Assembly: GCA_018806985.1 (NCBI GenBank)
Contig: JADANN010000445.1
Location: 1,862,501 to 1,926,500 of the forward strand
Length of the DNA: 64,000 bases
Reading direction: 5' to 3'
Source: Angiostrongylus vasorum
Taxonomy: Eukaryota; Nematoda; Chromadorea; Rhabditida; Metastrongylidae
The notes beneath the pieces are model-generated. The model did not search any database. It was not told where the DNA came from and saw only the letters and a program-made list of their open reading frames with translations. The position numbers were made by a program, and so were the translations under genes. This document shows, piece by piece, positions 26,001 to 35,519 of the stretch (position 1 is its first letter; the number at the start of each line of letters is the position of its first letter).

Positions 26001-29000
26001 CTAAACATTGGGCGGCAGTTGCCGATATCGTGTCGGTCACCCTTCTTGAACAATAACAGGGTCTTGCTGGTCTTCCACTGGGTAGGGACCTTGCACTTAG
26101 ACAGGTAACGTGTGAAGAGCCGGGCCAGTGTGTTCATGAGGACTGGTGGAAGGTTCTTTAGGTGTTCAGATCTTACCCTGTCCGGACTTGGTGCTGTTCG
26201 GTTTTTCACCGACGAAATAGCATGTCGGATTTAGGAAGGTAGAACCGGTGGTACGACGTATCCATCCTCCTTTATTTTATATGAGGGCGGAAGGACGTGG
26301 CTATTATGGAGATTTGAGTAGTAATCGTAAATGAATCTCTCCATTACCTTTCTGGAAGCTGCAACTGTTCCGTCTGTCATCGAAGTGCAATCATCTTGGT
26401 TACGTGATTGACGAAGCGTCAGTGGGCTTTGCGAATGCTTTTCCCAGCCTCTGCAGCTTTGACCATAACTATTGCTCCTTTCTCGTTGAGGTCTTCTTCT
26501 ATCACCTTTCTGCACTTTATTTTTTGCAAATTCGGCCGGTAACCTGTGGTTTTTGCGATTCCACGTTGACATATCAGTTCTAAATTTTTCTGAAGAAAGA
26601 CGTCTCTTGGTAGCTTTCGAGTTTTTAGCTTTTATAGCACTAATAGGAAGATGTTCAATAGGCTGGTCGTATTCCTCGTCGGTAGTGTCAGTAATGGTGT
26701 CTTCACAAGAGCAGACTAGTGATCTGTATAGATCTCAGTTTATGGTGGTTTTGGGAATTCGTTTCTTGAGGTTAGCCGGTTTCTTTCGTACCTGCTAAAA
26801 GTGGAATCTTGCATGAAAAAGGAGATGATCGGGTCCCATGGAGAACTTTGCGAAAACAGCGACATCTGTTGGGCAAAATCTTCGATTTTCTATGATGTGG
26901 TCTATCTCGTTATGGACGGTCAGCGTTGAGAGTGGGACTTCTGAAATTGCTAGTTACCATGGTCTTGGTCGTCGTGGTAGGCTTAAAGAGCCACTTACTC
27001 TGCTCGCCTCGTTCGGTCTTCGGTCCCAATGTGACGTATTTCGGCATGCAATCTTGGCGATAAAATTTCCATGATAGTCTTAAATAATGTGTGGTCGTTT
27101 CTGCAGAACTTCTCCAAGTCCATACAGAACGCTTTAACTTCTCATCTTCATCATAGCTTGACGTCGGTGTGCAGACAAAGAAAGCACTCAAAGCCAGCGT
27201 CGATTCACATCTTCATCTCTTCAACCGTAAACGTCCAATACGGATTGTTAATTTTTCAAGTAAATCGTTGTATCCCGCCAAACTCGTATTGATGAGAACG
27301 CCGACGCCGTCGACTCCTCTACCGTCGTATGTTATGAGGAACAGCTTTTCTTCGGTATCGTAGACGGCGTTGAATGGGTAGCTTCTTCTCGTTTCAGCCA
27401 TTCCGATGACATTTCCGAATCCGCCGAATGGTGACGCTCCACGTTACTTCATGGCTAATTGTCACGAAATTTCTCTAGGGAAAAATCCGTGGTTTGAGTG
27501 AGATCCATGGTATGAGAGGGATCAGCGGGCATTCAACAGAAGGAGCAAAATCCTGAGAGCAATGTGTTTAGCAGGTGATGTATAATAAAATTTACCACTG
27601 CGTTGCCCTTCAACTGGGATACAAAGTGCACATGAAAATGTTGCGGTTGGTCGGTGATTATGTGCATTTCAGCGTCGTTCACGCCGTCCTTCTGACGATG
27701 ACTATGACGACCTGATCTACGACACTGACTACGATCATCAAGCTTACAGTGGTCGCAGTTCAGAGCATGAATTCGCGAGTGGACCACGAACTCCAAACCC
27801 TTTTGAAGCGAAGGTAAGTGGTTCCAGTGGTCCCCACTCCAATTTGTATAGATGTGAAACAGTACTGTGAAAAAAAATGCGTATGCTAGTCTCAATAAAG
27901 TAGAAATAAACAAGTGAATAATTGCAGGCCAAAGGATAATTGTCTCAAGATTCATCATTCATTGGTTCAATTCTTGATCGTAAAATAAGAATAATATCAG
28001 CCACTAAGTCACAGACTTTCTTGATTTATAGTTGTGCTAATCGTTTGTATTTTACTTCAATACTGGTTTTATTTGGGGGGGGCGATTGTTGCGCAGTGGT
28101 TAGAGGTATCCTGCAACCGACATGTGGTTGCTGATTCGATCCCGTGCCCTGTCCTCACCAAGCCCTCCATCTCTGCAGGGTCAGAAAAATTGGTACCAGA
28201 GTTGTTTGGGAGGATAGCAGTACTGACTTTATACATCGATATTCCATCGGAAGTCGTTGTATGTATAGGCCATGTATGCATTCGATCACCTCGAACGATG
28301 CCGATGAAGTAGAATGCATAGCGTAATCCTTCAGGTCAATTGATCAACACAGAGCGCTTTTTCCTTATCCTTCATTAATGTTGCTGACTGCAAAGTTCTA
28401 AATGTTTCACTACTTATAACTCTTCAACATAACAACTTCGCAACAGGTGAGGTCTCGCCAATCACATATTTGTGCGGTTTTTGTAGCATTTCCTATATCT
28501 GAAAGACGGGTAGCTCTTCCAGCCAGGTTTACTAGAGTGAAAGGTCGGTGGTGATGTTTGTGGATGTATAAATGTCAGATTTGATTAAAATAGAGGTTTT
28601 CCACAGAGAGGCGAGTCAGACTTAAATAATGCAAGCACTTTCAGTAGAGATTCTTCTCAATGTCTCAACATTATCAAATTTGTTAGATCTGTGCTTTGAA
28701 AATTTCTAAGACCAGGATCGGTTACGCTCCCTTTGGAAAATGGATAGTGCAAGTCCCTTCAGGTTTAAGCTAGCGTAACAAGCCCTCAAGAGAATAATGT
28801 ACGTTTCAGTTGTTTTGATGTTGTTGACAGGAGCTACTAGACACCTCCAGTAGTGAGATGACTGTACAGTGTAAATGTTCTGAAAGACATAATGTACGGC
28901 AGTCAACTCATCCACTGACATTTAGCTGCTATTTCAGTGGCATTGAGTCTGAACTTATTGTCTACTATAAACATTTCCCAGATTTGCGCCTTAGGTCATT

Positions 29001-30652
29001 AGCTGCAGATGAAGAACGAAGTTGTCAAGTATTTAGTGTCGTTCACTGTCCATTGTTTTTTCTGTTAACCTTGGACCGTTGTATGGTGCACTGACAACCA
29101 CTTAATTTTAGCTTGTCTTTTGAACCAAAGCTCTTTTTAAGAGAACTTCATACTATCATTCTCATCTAAATGAAGTTATTGCGTTGTCGCCATGAACGAA
29201 GTACGTTGTGGTGGTTTTTTTTCCATTCGAGCAAGATTTCCAGGAGGTGAAACAATGCGGTGTCAGCGCTGGATCTGTGGGCGTTTCAAAAATCATATTC
29301 TGTAGTGGAGATCCTGTCTTTGAAAAGCCGATGATGTGAACGTAAGCAAATTGAACTGGATGGCTATCTGATTACAGAGACGACCTCATACTTATTCCTT
29401 GGGTGTTCAATGAACATAGAGAACAACACAAAGAAGGAATTAAGGAGAAAAAGAAGAGCAGCATGGATTGAGTTTAGGCCTCTCAGGCTATTGACGGGCT
29501 AAAGGACCCCCAAACCTCATACTCATCTCTTCGATGCAACACTGCTCTCATTATGTTAACTTTCTATTTACTGCCTACTACAATTTTTCATGCCAGGATA
29601 TTAAGTGAAATTAAGTTTTTTGGAGTTTTGAGTTGAGTTGAGTTTTTAAGGAGTCTTGCAAATATCTCAACATCATTATGGTTGTACTCATCTCACTGTT
29701 TTGTATAGAGCAGAGACTTTGGTTGATATCTCAATACTCCACGGACCACTCGTAGGGCGCCTGAGCGGTATTTTCTTAAATTTAACCAACACGCACAACG
29801 TCTATGGGAAATTCGCAGTTCGGATCTTCGAAACCTATTCCATCTTCGAGATCTAAGAATATACATCGAAATGGATGTATTGACACATCGGAATATCATA
29901 TAACAAGAATAAAAGATGACTGATGGCGAAAAAAAGCGTGCTTTGGACTCCAAGAGGATGCCGTGCTTTGGACTCCAAGAGGATGCAAGTATCCTCTCGG
30001 ATGACCATCTAAATGATGAGCGGAGGTGTTCGTGACTCACGTCAACGGTTTCCACTGGTATATATAAACTACTGATGGATCATGGAATTTACTTGGAGTC
30101 TTCACATGAGATATGTTCGAAGCAGACCACCAAAATGGACGACGATTGAGCGAGTATGAAACGAACGAAAAAATGTGCTGTTGCTCGAATTACTCGTGAA
30201 AACGAGCTATCCAACTATCCAAGTAGGCACTCAAATAACGGAAGCGGACGGGAAACGACACGTTTTCCTCCTACCATCTAAGTTTTTAGATATTTTAGTC
30301 CTTACTCTTACTCTTAGGATGAGTCAACTTTTTGAACGACGGGGTTTGTTCGAATTTGTGCCACTTTTTAGGTCGATATATTTCTTTTTGTATGAGAACG
30401 GATATTTTGTAATAAAGGAGTACACTTTTGTCAGTTGGAAAGGGAGTCGAATTGTTTAAACTTCCTCCCTCATTTTTTAACGCCAGTGACATCTGGCTAA
30501 CGCAGAAGTCGTCCTGTTCAAATCTCGTTCCATGGAAGAAGTTTTCCGCTCAATTTTAGACATTGTTCTTTCAGACCGACAACATGTTCTTGTACTTGGG
30601 CGTAGCGCTCGTCTGTCTTCTGCCGGTGGTTGCCATTCTCGTGCGCATGTGA
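8001..30652 (+). CDS. MLEC: Malectin, ER oligosaccharide-binding membrane protein
   Basis: Malectin is a type I ER membrane lectin. It binds diglucosylated high-mannose N-glycans and works beside oligosaccharyltransferase in glycoprotein quality control. Seven exons join in frame: 8,001-8,283, 12,687-12,817, 15,787-15,900, 18,703-18,791, 24,163-24,349, 27,673-27,813 and 30,575-30,652, giving 340 residues (human malectin is about 290). All borders are GT-AG and every phase fits. Order: signal peptide (1-17), seven decapeptide repeats (18-87), malectin domain (about 90-252; motifs AINCGG, ASDFG, TERYDFGD, KFSEVYF, VFDVHLN, DNPKINA), proline-rich stretch (257-265), acidic linker with SGPRTPNPF, transmembrane helix (about 320-337) and a short RM tail. 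Counting outward, Y142, Y169, F170 and D239 fall on the known ligand residues Y89, Y116, F117 and D186, while Y67 is replaced by F120. The start was chosen because a signal peptide follows at once and a splice acceptor lies just upstream. The identification is secure; the exact start is less so. Confidence 0.93.
8052..8261 (+). repeat. Seven in-frame 30-bp repeats in malectin exon 1
   Basis: The coding sequence repeats a 30-bp unit seven times, giving decapeptides of the pattern S-T-E-P-x-D-A-S-K-R (for example STEPADAFKH, STKPPDASKR, STDPPDASKS). Units 5-7 are more diverged (NIESPNVSNH). Such a Ser/Thr/Pro-rich luminal stretch between signal peptide and lectin domain is not part of the usual malectin architecture. 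Confidence 0.9.
9000..9690 (-). mobile_element. LINE fragment, family 2 (3-prime end of RT ORF)
   Basis: Minus-strand reading gives CCEAETWVDT, SSDLRDLFHLLDPRGY, AGHIRRRTDGR and a closing PPPWMTIARHRNEW. These match the segment after the RT domain in RTE-type elements. The upstream part (RRRRAPWAAFGPLKK) is readable to about 9,690. Stops and frameshifts show that it is dead. It lies in malectin intron 1. Confidence 0.75.
9700..10515. other. Intron 1 segment, nothing recognised
   Basis: No splice-bounded coding signal. A weak tRNA-like B-box (ggttcggggtcgc) near 10,097 may be a decayed SINE. Confidence 0.4.
10520..10690. mobile_element. Family D foldback element, short
   Basis: aatgatgctgatatatttgc at the left is mirrored by gaaataattcagcatcattg at the right around a ccgcaggtgtctgcggtggg core. 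It ends in the family terminal string taggcagtaaataaa. Confidence 0.7.
10700..11695. other. Intron 1 segment, no gene seen
   Basis: Short open frames on both strands lack family motifs and codon-level support. Confidence 0.45.
11700..11930. repeat. Dispersed repeat F, copy 1
   Basis: Shares, in inverse orientation, a long ordered series with 21,940-22,110: aactttctgtataagccatt, gtatagg(c)atcacgaac, gtagctc.atcag, cccattacag and ggaatataa(a/g)gagca. Confidence 0.65.
12838..13120 (-). mobile_element. tRNA-derived SINE, family A (copy A3)
   Basis: Full-length. The minus-strand head gtgcggcgcagtggtcggag begins at about 13,118, and the tail (gatcaatccctgagggatgc on plus) ends at about 12,840. 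It begins about 20 bases after the exon 2 splice donor of malectin. Confidence 0.9.
13130..14100. other. Intron 2 segment, no gene seen
   Basis: AT-rich, with short frames only. Confidence 0.45.
14105..14410 (-). repeat. Family B interspersed repeat
   Basis: Plus strand shows ctcccaacggtttacc, gggaggtgttcctgggtgtc, aagcctaactaagagtaaac and ccaccaccgtcctg, the complement of the 18,165 copy. Confidence 0.75.
14450..14660 (+). mobile_element. Diverged tRNA-derived SINE, family A
   Basis: A-box-like gtagcaaactggttagaggt and B-box-like ggttcaatctcc, followed by the family body string ttggtaccagattt and a degraded tail (atgcattcaactatctcgac). Confidence 0.65.
14670..15780. other. Intron 2 segment, no gene seen
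   Basis: The 60-100 residue frames at 15,178-15,514 overlap on both strands and carry no motif. No splice-consistent exon was found before exon 3 of malectin. Confidence 0.45.
16000..16340 (-). repeat. Family B interspersed repeat
   Basis: Contains cagactgcgatgtagagcgg, aactaagagtaaatcaatgc and aaccagtgaggacgg, with the same string order as the other minus-oriented copies. Confidence 0.7.
16420..16620. mobile_element. Family D element, partial
   Basis: Left arm gatatttgcaaaatgtcgac, tRNA-like head as complement near 16,500 (cattgcaccacttatgcc), and right end tatctcagcttcgtaataat. Confidence 0.6.
16630..18160. other. Intron 3 segment, no gene seen
   Basis: Overlapping short frames on both strands between 17,223 and 17,853. 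No family recognised and no phase-consistent exon chain. Confidence 0.4.
18165..18540 (+). repeat. Family B interspersed repeat (near full length)
   Basis: Reads from ttacttggatagttgaatgg through ggagatttgttggttaagcc and gtcgcagccccttgag to gtgaggcggtaaaccgttgg. This is the clearest copy and can serve as the family reference. Confidence 0.8.
18800..20990. other. Intron 4 segment with one coding-like frame
   Basis: A plus frame at 19,949-20,167 (motif YAKELIQELICLVIQ, then LCLRRIVVLLQHQLHR) has a protein-like composition but no recognised family and no clear splice borders. It may be a fragment of an unidentified element or a small nested gene. The rest shows nothing. Confidence 0.35.
20994..21275 (+). 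mobile_element. tRNA-derived SINE, family A (copy A4)
   Basis: Head gtttgtagcgcagtggtcgg, B-box-like gatcgatcca, body ttggtaccagattcgtcttg, and tail ending ttttcctttatcc. Confidence 0.88.
21480..21932 (-). other. Unassigned open frame overlapping repeat F
   Basis: A 150-codon open stretch on the minus strand begins inside the repeat F homology and has no recognised domain. Its amino acids are low in diagnostic motifs. I treat it as a chance frame in repeat DNA. Confidence 0.25.
21940..22110. repeat. Dispersed repeat F, copy 2 (inverted)
   Basis: Complement of the 11,700-11,930 copy: gttcgtgatatctatacaat, agcttatacagaaagtacat, cagctagtataatctgatgg. Confidence 0.65.
22120..23535. other. Intron 4 segment, no gene seen
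   Basis: Contains a two-unit tandem of about 26 bp at 22,592-22,643 (aatccttcaaatatgggagt / aatccttcaaatgtggtagt). Otherwise nothing is recognised. Confidence 0.45.
23540..23826 (-). mobile_element. tRNA-derived SINE, family A (copy A5)
   Basis: Plus shows tcggcgttgatcaatccctg at the tail and the complement of a tRNA-like head (accactacgccacacgcgcc) at the right end. Confidence 0.9.
24360..25025. other. Intron 5 segment, no gene seen
   Basis: AT-rich, with no supported frame. Confidence 0.45.
25030..27415 (-). mobile_element. RTE-type LINE, degenerate (endonuclease plus RT)
   Basis: Read on the minus strand the order is: endonuclease remnant (FNAVYDTEEKLFLITYDGRG, then GVGVLINTS), linker (SPLTLRQSRNQ), RT start (KNRTAPSPDRVRSEHLKNLP, LARLFTRYLS, VPTQWKTSKTLLLFKKGD), then REYKRPLCLSFTDLKKVF and the 3-prime tail. 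Frameshifts break every domain and the catalytic F-A-D-D site is not readable in frame. It sits antisense in malectin intron 5, so it is a dead insertion. Confidence 0.88.
27820..28070. other. Start of malectin intron 6, nothing recognised
   Basis: AT-rich sequence after the exon 6 donor (aaggtaagtg). The minus frames that cross the exon are shadows. Confidence 0.5.
28078..28370 (+). mobile_element. tRNA-derived SINE, family A (copy A6)
   Basis: Head gttgcgcagtggttagaggt, B-box-like gattcgatcccg, body ttggtaccagagttg, and tail ttttccttatcc. Confidence 0.87.
28380..29345. other. Intron 6 segment, no gene seen
   Basis: Only short frames without motifs. Confidence 0.45.
29555..29695. mobile_element. 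Family D foldback element inserted in a LINE
   Basis: Left end ctatttactgcctactacaa (family terminus) and right end tatctcaacatcattatggt are inverted terminal strings of family D. Confidence 0.65.
29937..29986. repeat. Exact 25-bp tandem duplication
   Basis: The 25-bp unit cgtgctttggactccaagag plus gatgc occurs twice head to tail with no mismatch, inside the dead LINE. This implies a recent local duplication or an assembly artefact. Confidence 0.9.
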
Positions 30653-30963
30653 TTCCCTCATTCGCTTAACACTTCCGTAATATTTACAGATATTATTTTG
30701 TTGTGTTTTGTTGTTGTTTCGTTTTCCTCACAGTGTTGACACTTTTGTTGTTTGGCTACATTTTTCAGTCGGGTCACTTTCTCTTCATGGAAATCCAATT
30801 ACCCAAAGTGTGATTTATTTTTTGTCTGTGCTTATCTCTGCGGATGTGAAAGCTTCCATTCATAGTTCATTGTATTTTGTTCTACTCAACATACACTTTG
30901 AGCGATTGATGATGACTTGGAAGGTGGGGGATAAACCATCCAGGACAGTTCTGGTTTCGTGAT

Positions 30964-30969
30964 AATAAA
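30964..30969 (+). other. Candidate polyadenylation signal of malectin
   Basis: AATAAA lies about 310 bases after the stop codon and is the first canonical hexamer seen on that strand. Confidence 0.45.
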
Positions 30970-30974
30970 GAGCA

Positions 30975-31675
30975 TGAAGACCTTTTTGAGAACGAGGCAA
31001 ACCTACAGAACCTTAATTTACCTCACTGCTCTACAAGTACATGCAGCTTCGCTAAAGTATATTTTAAAAGTGGTGGTAGTTCTTTTAAAACCGACTTTCC
31101 TTTAGCTTCCGTATGACTAATCAATATGCATTCTTTCACTGGTGAGCTAATACAAGACTGACAAATAAAATTTTACTTGAGCTTTTGCTATTAGTTTTAC
31201 TTTTTTACTTTAGAAGCTTGGAAAGACTTTCCATCAACCTCGTGTTAGCTTATCAGTGAAGGAAGGACTGATAGAGTTTTTTTTAATCCCAATCTCCTGC
31301 AAGCTTGTGAATATAACAAAGGTGCTATTCGACCCAAGGTCAAAAGAAGGGTTTTCGATAACGTTTCTTCAATTTTTTTAAATTGAAATCACAATAGAGG
31401 TTTCAACCTTTTGGTGTTCGCACGGAAGCAGGCAGCATCAATGAAGCATTTTGGGACTACCGTGTCATGCATAATGTGTCTGTTCACCGTTTCATTACAT
31501 ACGCCCTTCCGACAACAGAAATGGAAAAAAAAGGTCTTGCGAGCTAGAAAAAATAGACAGCTTTTTTCACTGTAAAATGAGAAGACGAGTTGGCAAAGAT
31601 GTTAAGATTGTAATTACTTTCACAAGCTTATCATCAACCGATGTATGTTGATTTGTCACTGAAGGGTTAAATTTC
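30975..31675. other. Intergenic between malectin and LINE
   Basis: Contains two short matches to the MITE terminus (catcaacctcgtgttagctt near 31,240 and a weaker one near 31,625). No gene was seen. Confidence 0.45.
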
Positions 31676-31677
31676 AC

Positions 31678-33810
31678 GATATGTATCACCTGTGTCACCC
31701 GTAGTACCGTTGATCGTCGAGTGACTCAAGCGGGCGCCAGTAAATCTTCCATTTTTCCCTGTCGTGTGCAAAAGTAGTCCAATGGGTTCTGCTCGCTCTA
31801 GGGACTCGTTGAGCATCTCATTTTTCTTCTAGGCTCTTCGTGAAGAACTCTGACCATCGGGTCGGTGGTCTTCCTGCAGTACGTTTGACATCCCGAGAAA
31901 TCCAGTCACTAACGACTGGTGTCCATCAGTTGTCATTCATGCATATTACGTGTCCTGCCCACCTTATCATCGACTGTTTGGCGTACAGAACGGCATCTTT
32001 GATTTTTGATCGTTGACGCAGGTCGGGACTTCGGATCCCATCCCTTACTTGTGTGAAACGGGATACTCCTAGCATCGTCGTTTCGACTGCGCGTTCCATA
32101 ACGCTAAGTGATCTTTCATCCTGCTTACGCAAAGATGAAAAAATTTCTGACGCATACGTTAGGGCAGGAAGTACCGTTGAGTCGAAGAGGTGGCCACGGA
32201 GTCGGGTGTTCTTTGTTGTCTTCACTACATCCTTGATGCTCTTGAAAGCTCCCCCAAGCCACTCGTTTCCTTCTGCTCAGCTCTGGAGCTAAGTCGTTCA
32301 TCATATTGATTTCCCGATCTAGGTAGACATAACTGGAGCATTCGGAGGTATTCGTTCCGTTGAGCGTGAATGGGGCATACGAAACCAATCCGTTCTTCAT
32401 AAACATCGTTTTTTAAAGATTTCGTCGAAGCCAATCCTTCCACAGGCTTTATCAATGTCGGCAAGCGTACGTTCGGCTTGGCTAATGTTTTCTGTTATAA
32501 GGACGATGTCATCAACAGCGAAGATGATGGAACCGCCGACCATCGATTTTCACTCCCATATTATCCCATTCAAGTGTTCGCATGACGTTCTAGAGGGTGG
32601 CGGTAAATAATTTTGGCCAGGTGGTATCGCCTTGCCTAACCCTTTTTTGACGGCGGTGTTGATATCCTTGTAGAATAGTGATATTTTGGTTGTGAAATTT
32701 TTTATATGCTGAGTAGGGACTCCCTGACTATCAAGGGCTTCCATGACTGCTTCTATCTCAGTCGAGTGTGAAAGGCCTTCTTCAAATCGATGAAACTGAG
32801 ACAGAGAGGTCTTTTGTACTCTCGCGATACTTCAATGTATCTTGCTATCGTGTGGATGTGGTCCATCGTGCTAAATCCTTTTCGAAACCCCTGCTTGCTC
32901 ACATGGATGTCCTTCGTCCAGTATATTGTCAATCATGTTTAGAATGATTCGAGTGAAAAGTTTGTAGACAGACAGCCGGCAGATTGAACGATATTTGCCC
33001 TTCTTGAACAATAACACGGTCATGCTGGCCTTCCACTGAATAGGAATCTTGCATTCAGACAGGCAACGTGTGAAGAGCCGAGCCAGTGTGTTCATGAGGA
33101 CTGGCAGAAGGTTCTTCAGGTGTTCGGATCTTATCCTGTCCCAACTTTGTGCTGTTCGATTTTTTTACCGACGAAATGGCATGTCGGATTTCGGAAGGGA
33201 GAACCGGTAGTACAACATAACCATCTTCCTTTATTTCATATGACGGAAGGTGGACATGGCTATTGAAGAGATCTGAGTAGTATTCGTGAATGGTTTTCTC
33301 TATTGACTTTCTGGTCGCTGTAACTATTCCGTCTGGGCGTCGGAGTGCAATCATTTTGGTCTTGTAATTGGCGAGGCTTCGGTGGGCTTTGCGAATGCTT
33401 TTTACCTGCCTCTGCAGCTTCGACCATTACTGCTGCTCTTCTCTCTTTATGATCTTCTTTTATTGCCTGTCTGCACTGTTTTGCAAGTTCGGACGTCAGT
33501 TCGCGGTTGCCCCCCAGCTCGTGCGATTCCACGGTGGCGTATCAGCTCGTTTCTGGAGACAGACGTCTCTTGGTGACTTTCGAACTCTCAGCTTTCATAG
33601 CGCTAACGTGAAGATGTTGAATGAGCCGATCGTATTCCTCGTCGATATTATTGACAACGGTATCTTCCCAACGGCCGACTAATGAATTGAATAAGTCTCA
33701 GTTTGTGATGGTTGTGGGGCTTCGGGTTTTTGAATTTAGCAGCTTTTTCTCCTTTCCGTGAGAAATAGAATCTTGCACGAAGGAGACGGTGATCATATCA
33801 ATGAAGCCAT
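31678..33810 (-). mobile_element. RTE-type LINE, 5-prime truncated and degenerate
   Basis: Minus-strand order: linker (RELTSELAKQCRQAIKEDHK), RT start (LARLFTRCLSECKIPIQWKA, TVLLFKKG), ALDSQGVPTQHIKNF, GKAIPPGQ region, the broken catalytic box near 32,515, then YVYLDREINMMNDLAPELSR, VLPALTYASE, VERTMLGVSRFTQ-like and RWAGHVI. It shares its 3-prime end with the 25,030 copy (gtatcacctgt...gttgatc). It lacks the endonuclease. Confidence 0.88.
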
Positions 33811-33819
33811 TTGCTCCTC

Positions 33820-34370
33820 TGCGCCTAAGAACCAATTCCAACGTCACCAATACCACCTGGTTAAGCATCAAGTAATTCCAGAGGGCGCCTGAACCGAGAT
33901 CCTCGCGTAGTGGCTACTCTTTGCTCACCCGAGGTGCACGATCAGCATTTGCGCTTTTTGGCATAATTCTCCTTTAAGTTGTTTTGGTGAAGTGAGAATA
34001 TAGCTACGGGTACCTCGCCGTGCCCAGCTGAGGCATAGGGTTGCCCTCATGTGGTCCTCCAGATGGATAAATCGAACTAAGTGAAACTACCGTTCCACAT
34101 TGCACTTGGACACCAAGAACCAACCTCTAACTACAAAAAGGGGTAAGGCATTGGGAAGAATTCAATTTGCAACCACTAAATTGGATGCTGTAACTATTCG
34201 GCAAATCTGAGCAACATCTGGGTGAAAAGATGGGTTTTTCGATTAGCATGTGGATCAGCACCTAGTCAGCTGTTCCTGAGCCGAGTGAATTATCTTGGCA
34301 CAATTTCTCCAACATCAATCAGAAAATTACATTTATATCTTAACGAAGCGGACGATAAATACTTCTCCAA
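33820..34370. other. Intergenic, nothing recognised
   Basis: No motif-bearing frame on either strand. Confidence 0.45.
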
Positions 34371-34374
34371 ATAT

Positions 34375-34625
34375 AACTTCAATGACGCTGAGATATTTGC
34401 AAAACTCCGGACCGCAGGTGTCTGTGGTGGGGAACGAACGTGCCATTGCCCTTTCCGGGGAGTAACACGTTCACCACTACACCATGCGGGTCCTTCGTTT
34501 CGCCTGTCTCTCAACTAGTTCTATCGATCTCTGCCATCAGCAGTCACCCGTAAGCGGGATTGATCTGGGGAGCCCAAATCGGCAGTGAACCCAGTTAAGC
34601 TGAGGCTTCAGTTATAATCACAATC
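34375..34625. mobile_element. Family D element
   Basis: gacgctgagatatttgcaaa, ccgcaggtgtctg, ggggaacgaacg and the complement tRNA-like head caccactacacc. Confidence 0.7.
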
Positions 34626-34635
34626 TTAACCGATT

Positions 34636-34960
34636 TATTCACTGCCTACTCTTTTTAATGGCAGGGTATATTGCGAATATTACTCCAGTGACGCTGAGAT
34701 ATTTGCAAAACTCCGGACCGCAGGTGTCTAAGGTGGGGAACCAACGCGCTATTGCCCTTTCCGGGGAGTAACGCGTTCCGGCATGAAGGACCCGCACGGT
34801 GTGGTGGTGAACGCGTAACTCCCCGGAAAGGACAATAGCGCGTTGGTTCCCCACCTTAGACACCTGCGGTCCGGAGTTTTGCAAATATCTCAGCGTCATT
34901 GAAGGTATATTTCGCAATATACCCCTGCCATTAAAAAGAGTAGGCAGTAAATAAAACGGT
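34636..34960. repeat. 320-bp near-perfect palindrome (family D)
   Basis: The left arm from ttcactgcctactcttttta to ggcatgaaggac is mirrored by the right arm running to aaaaagagtaggcagtaaat. Each arm contains the family D body: ccgcaggtgtct, ggggaacgaacg-type B-box and actccccggaaagg. The spacer between the arms is short. Confidence 0.85.
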
Positions 34961-34964
34961 TACG

Positions 34965-35386
34965 ATTTCTCCAAATATTATTTTAGAACATCAAATAGAT
35001 GGAACATGATAACATAGTAATACAAAACAACGAAATCACCTCAATGACTCCAAAGTGAAGTATGAGTTCCAAAGCTACCCGAGTCGTTAGTGATGAAAGG
35101 AACAGATTATTAGGAACTTGATGGTAACGTTTGTCTCATAGAATAATTCTACACTCTTAACACAAATTGAAAGTATGTGAGGCAATGATATTTGTTAGTG
35201 ATCGAGGTACTCGTTCCTTGAAAGCAGAATGCCCAGAGTGGTTATTAGGGCGAGCTGCCCCCGTCTCTTATGGAACCGTAAACACAATGAACGAAGTGAA
35301 TAGGGCAGAAATTCACAGGTATTTTCTTCAAATTGCTCGGCAAGTTTGGTCGCACGGCGCCGTCACCAGCCCGTAGGACAAGGCGT
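34965..35386. other. 3-prime flank of the ASB gene
   Basis: Would hold the 3-prime UTR of the minus-strand gene. The plus-strand 69-codon frame at 35,167 partly overlaps the last exon and is a shadow. No canonical polyadenylation hexamer was identified with confidence. Confidence 0.4.
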
Positions 35387-35519
35387 TCAGAGCAATCTGC
35401 CGATTACGTAGTCCTTCATGTGAGTGGGAATAGGCAGTTGAAAAACGACATCTGGTCGGAATGGCGTCACCACCGAGCGCAGATGTAGGCGACAGATCTG
35501 CTGGAGAGAGGCAGGATTC
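35387..35519 (-). CDS. SOCS-box exon of the ASB gene
   Basis: The exon opens after tgcattgcag with one base that completes a Thr codon from the preceding exon, then codes a 43-residue carboxy-terminal SOCS box ending GRLL and TGA. The BC box has the expected Leu and Cys (SLQQIC) and the Cullin box has the L-P-hydrophobic-P signature (LPIP). This exon defines the family. Confidence 0.92.

Larger units (their letters stand above)
29346..30175 (+). mobile_element. LINE fragment, family 2, split by a family D insertion
   Basis: First part (29,346-29,555) reads TTSYLFLGCSMNIENNTKKE and RRAAWIEFRPL. The second part (29,695-30,175) resumes with YRAETLVD, FETYSIFE and a closing 3-prime block around gaccaccaaaatggacgacg. 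The break is filled by 29,555-29,695. Confidence 0.75.
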
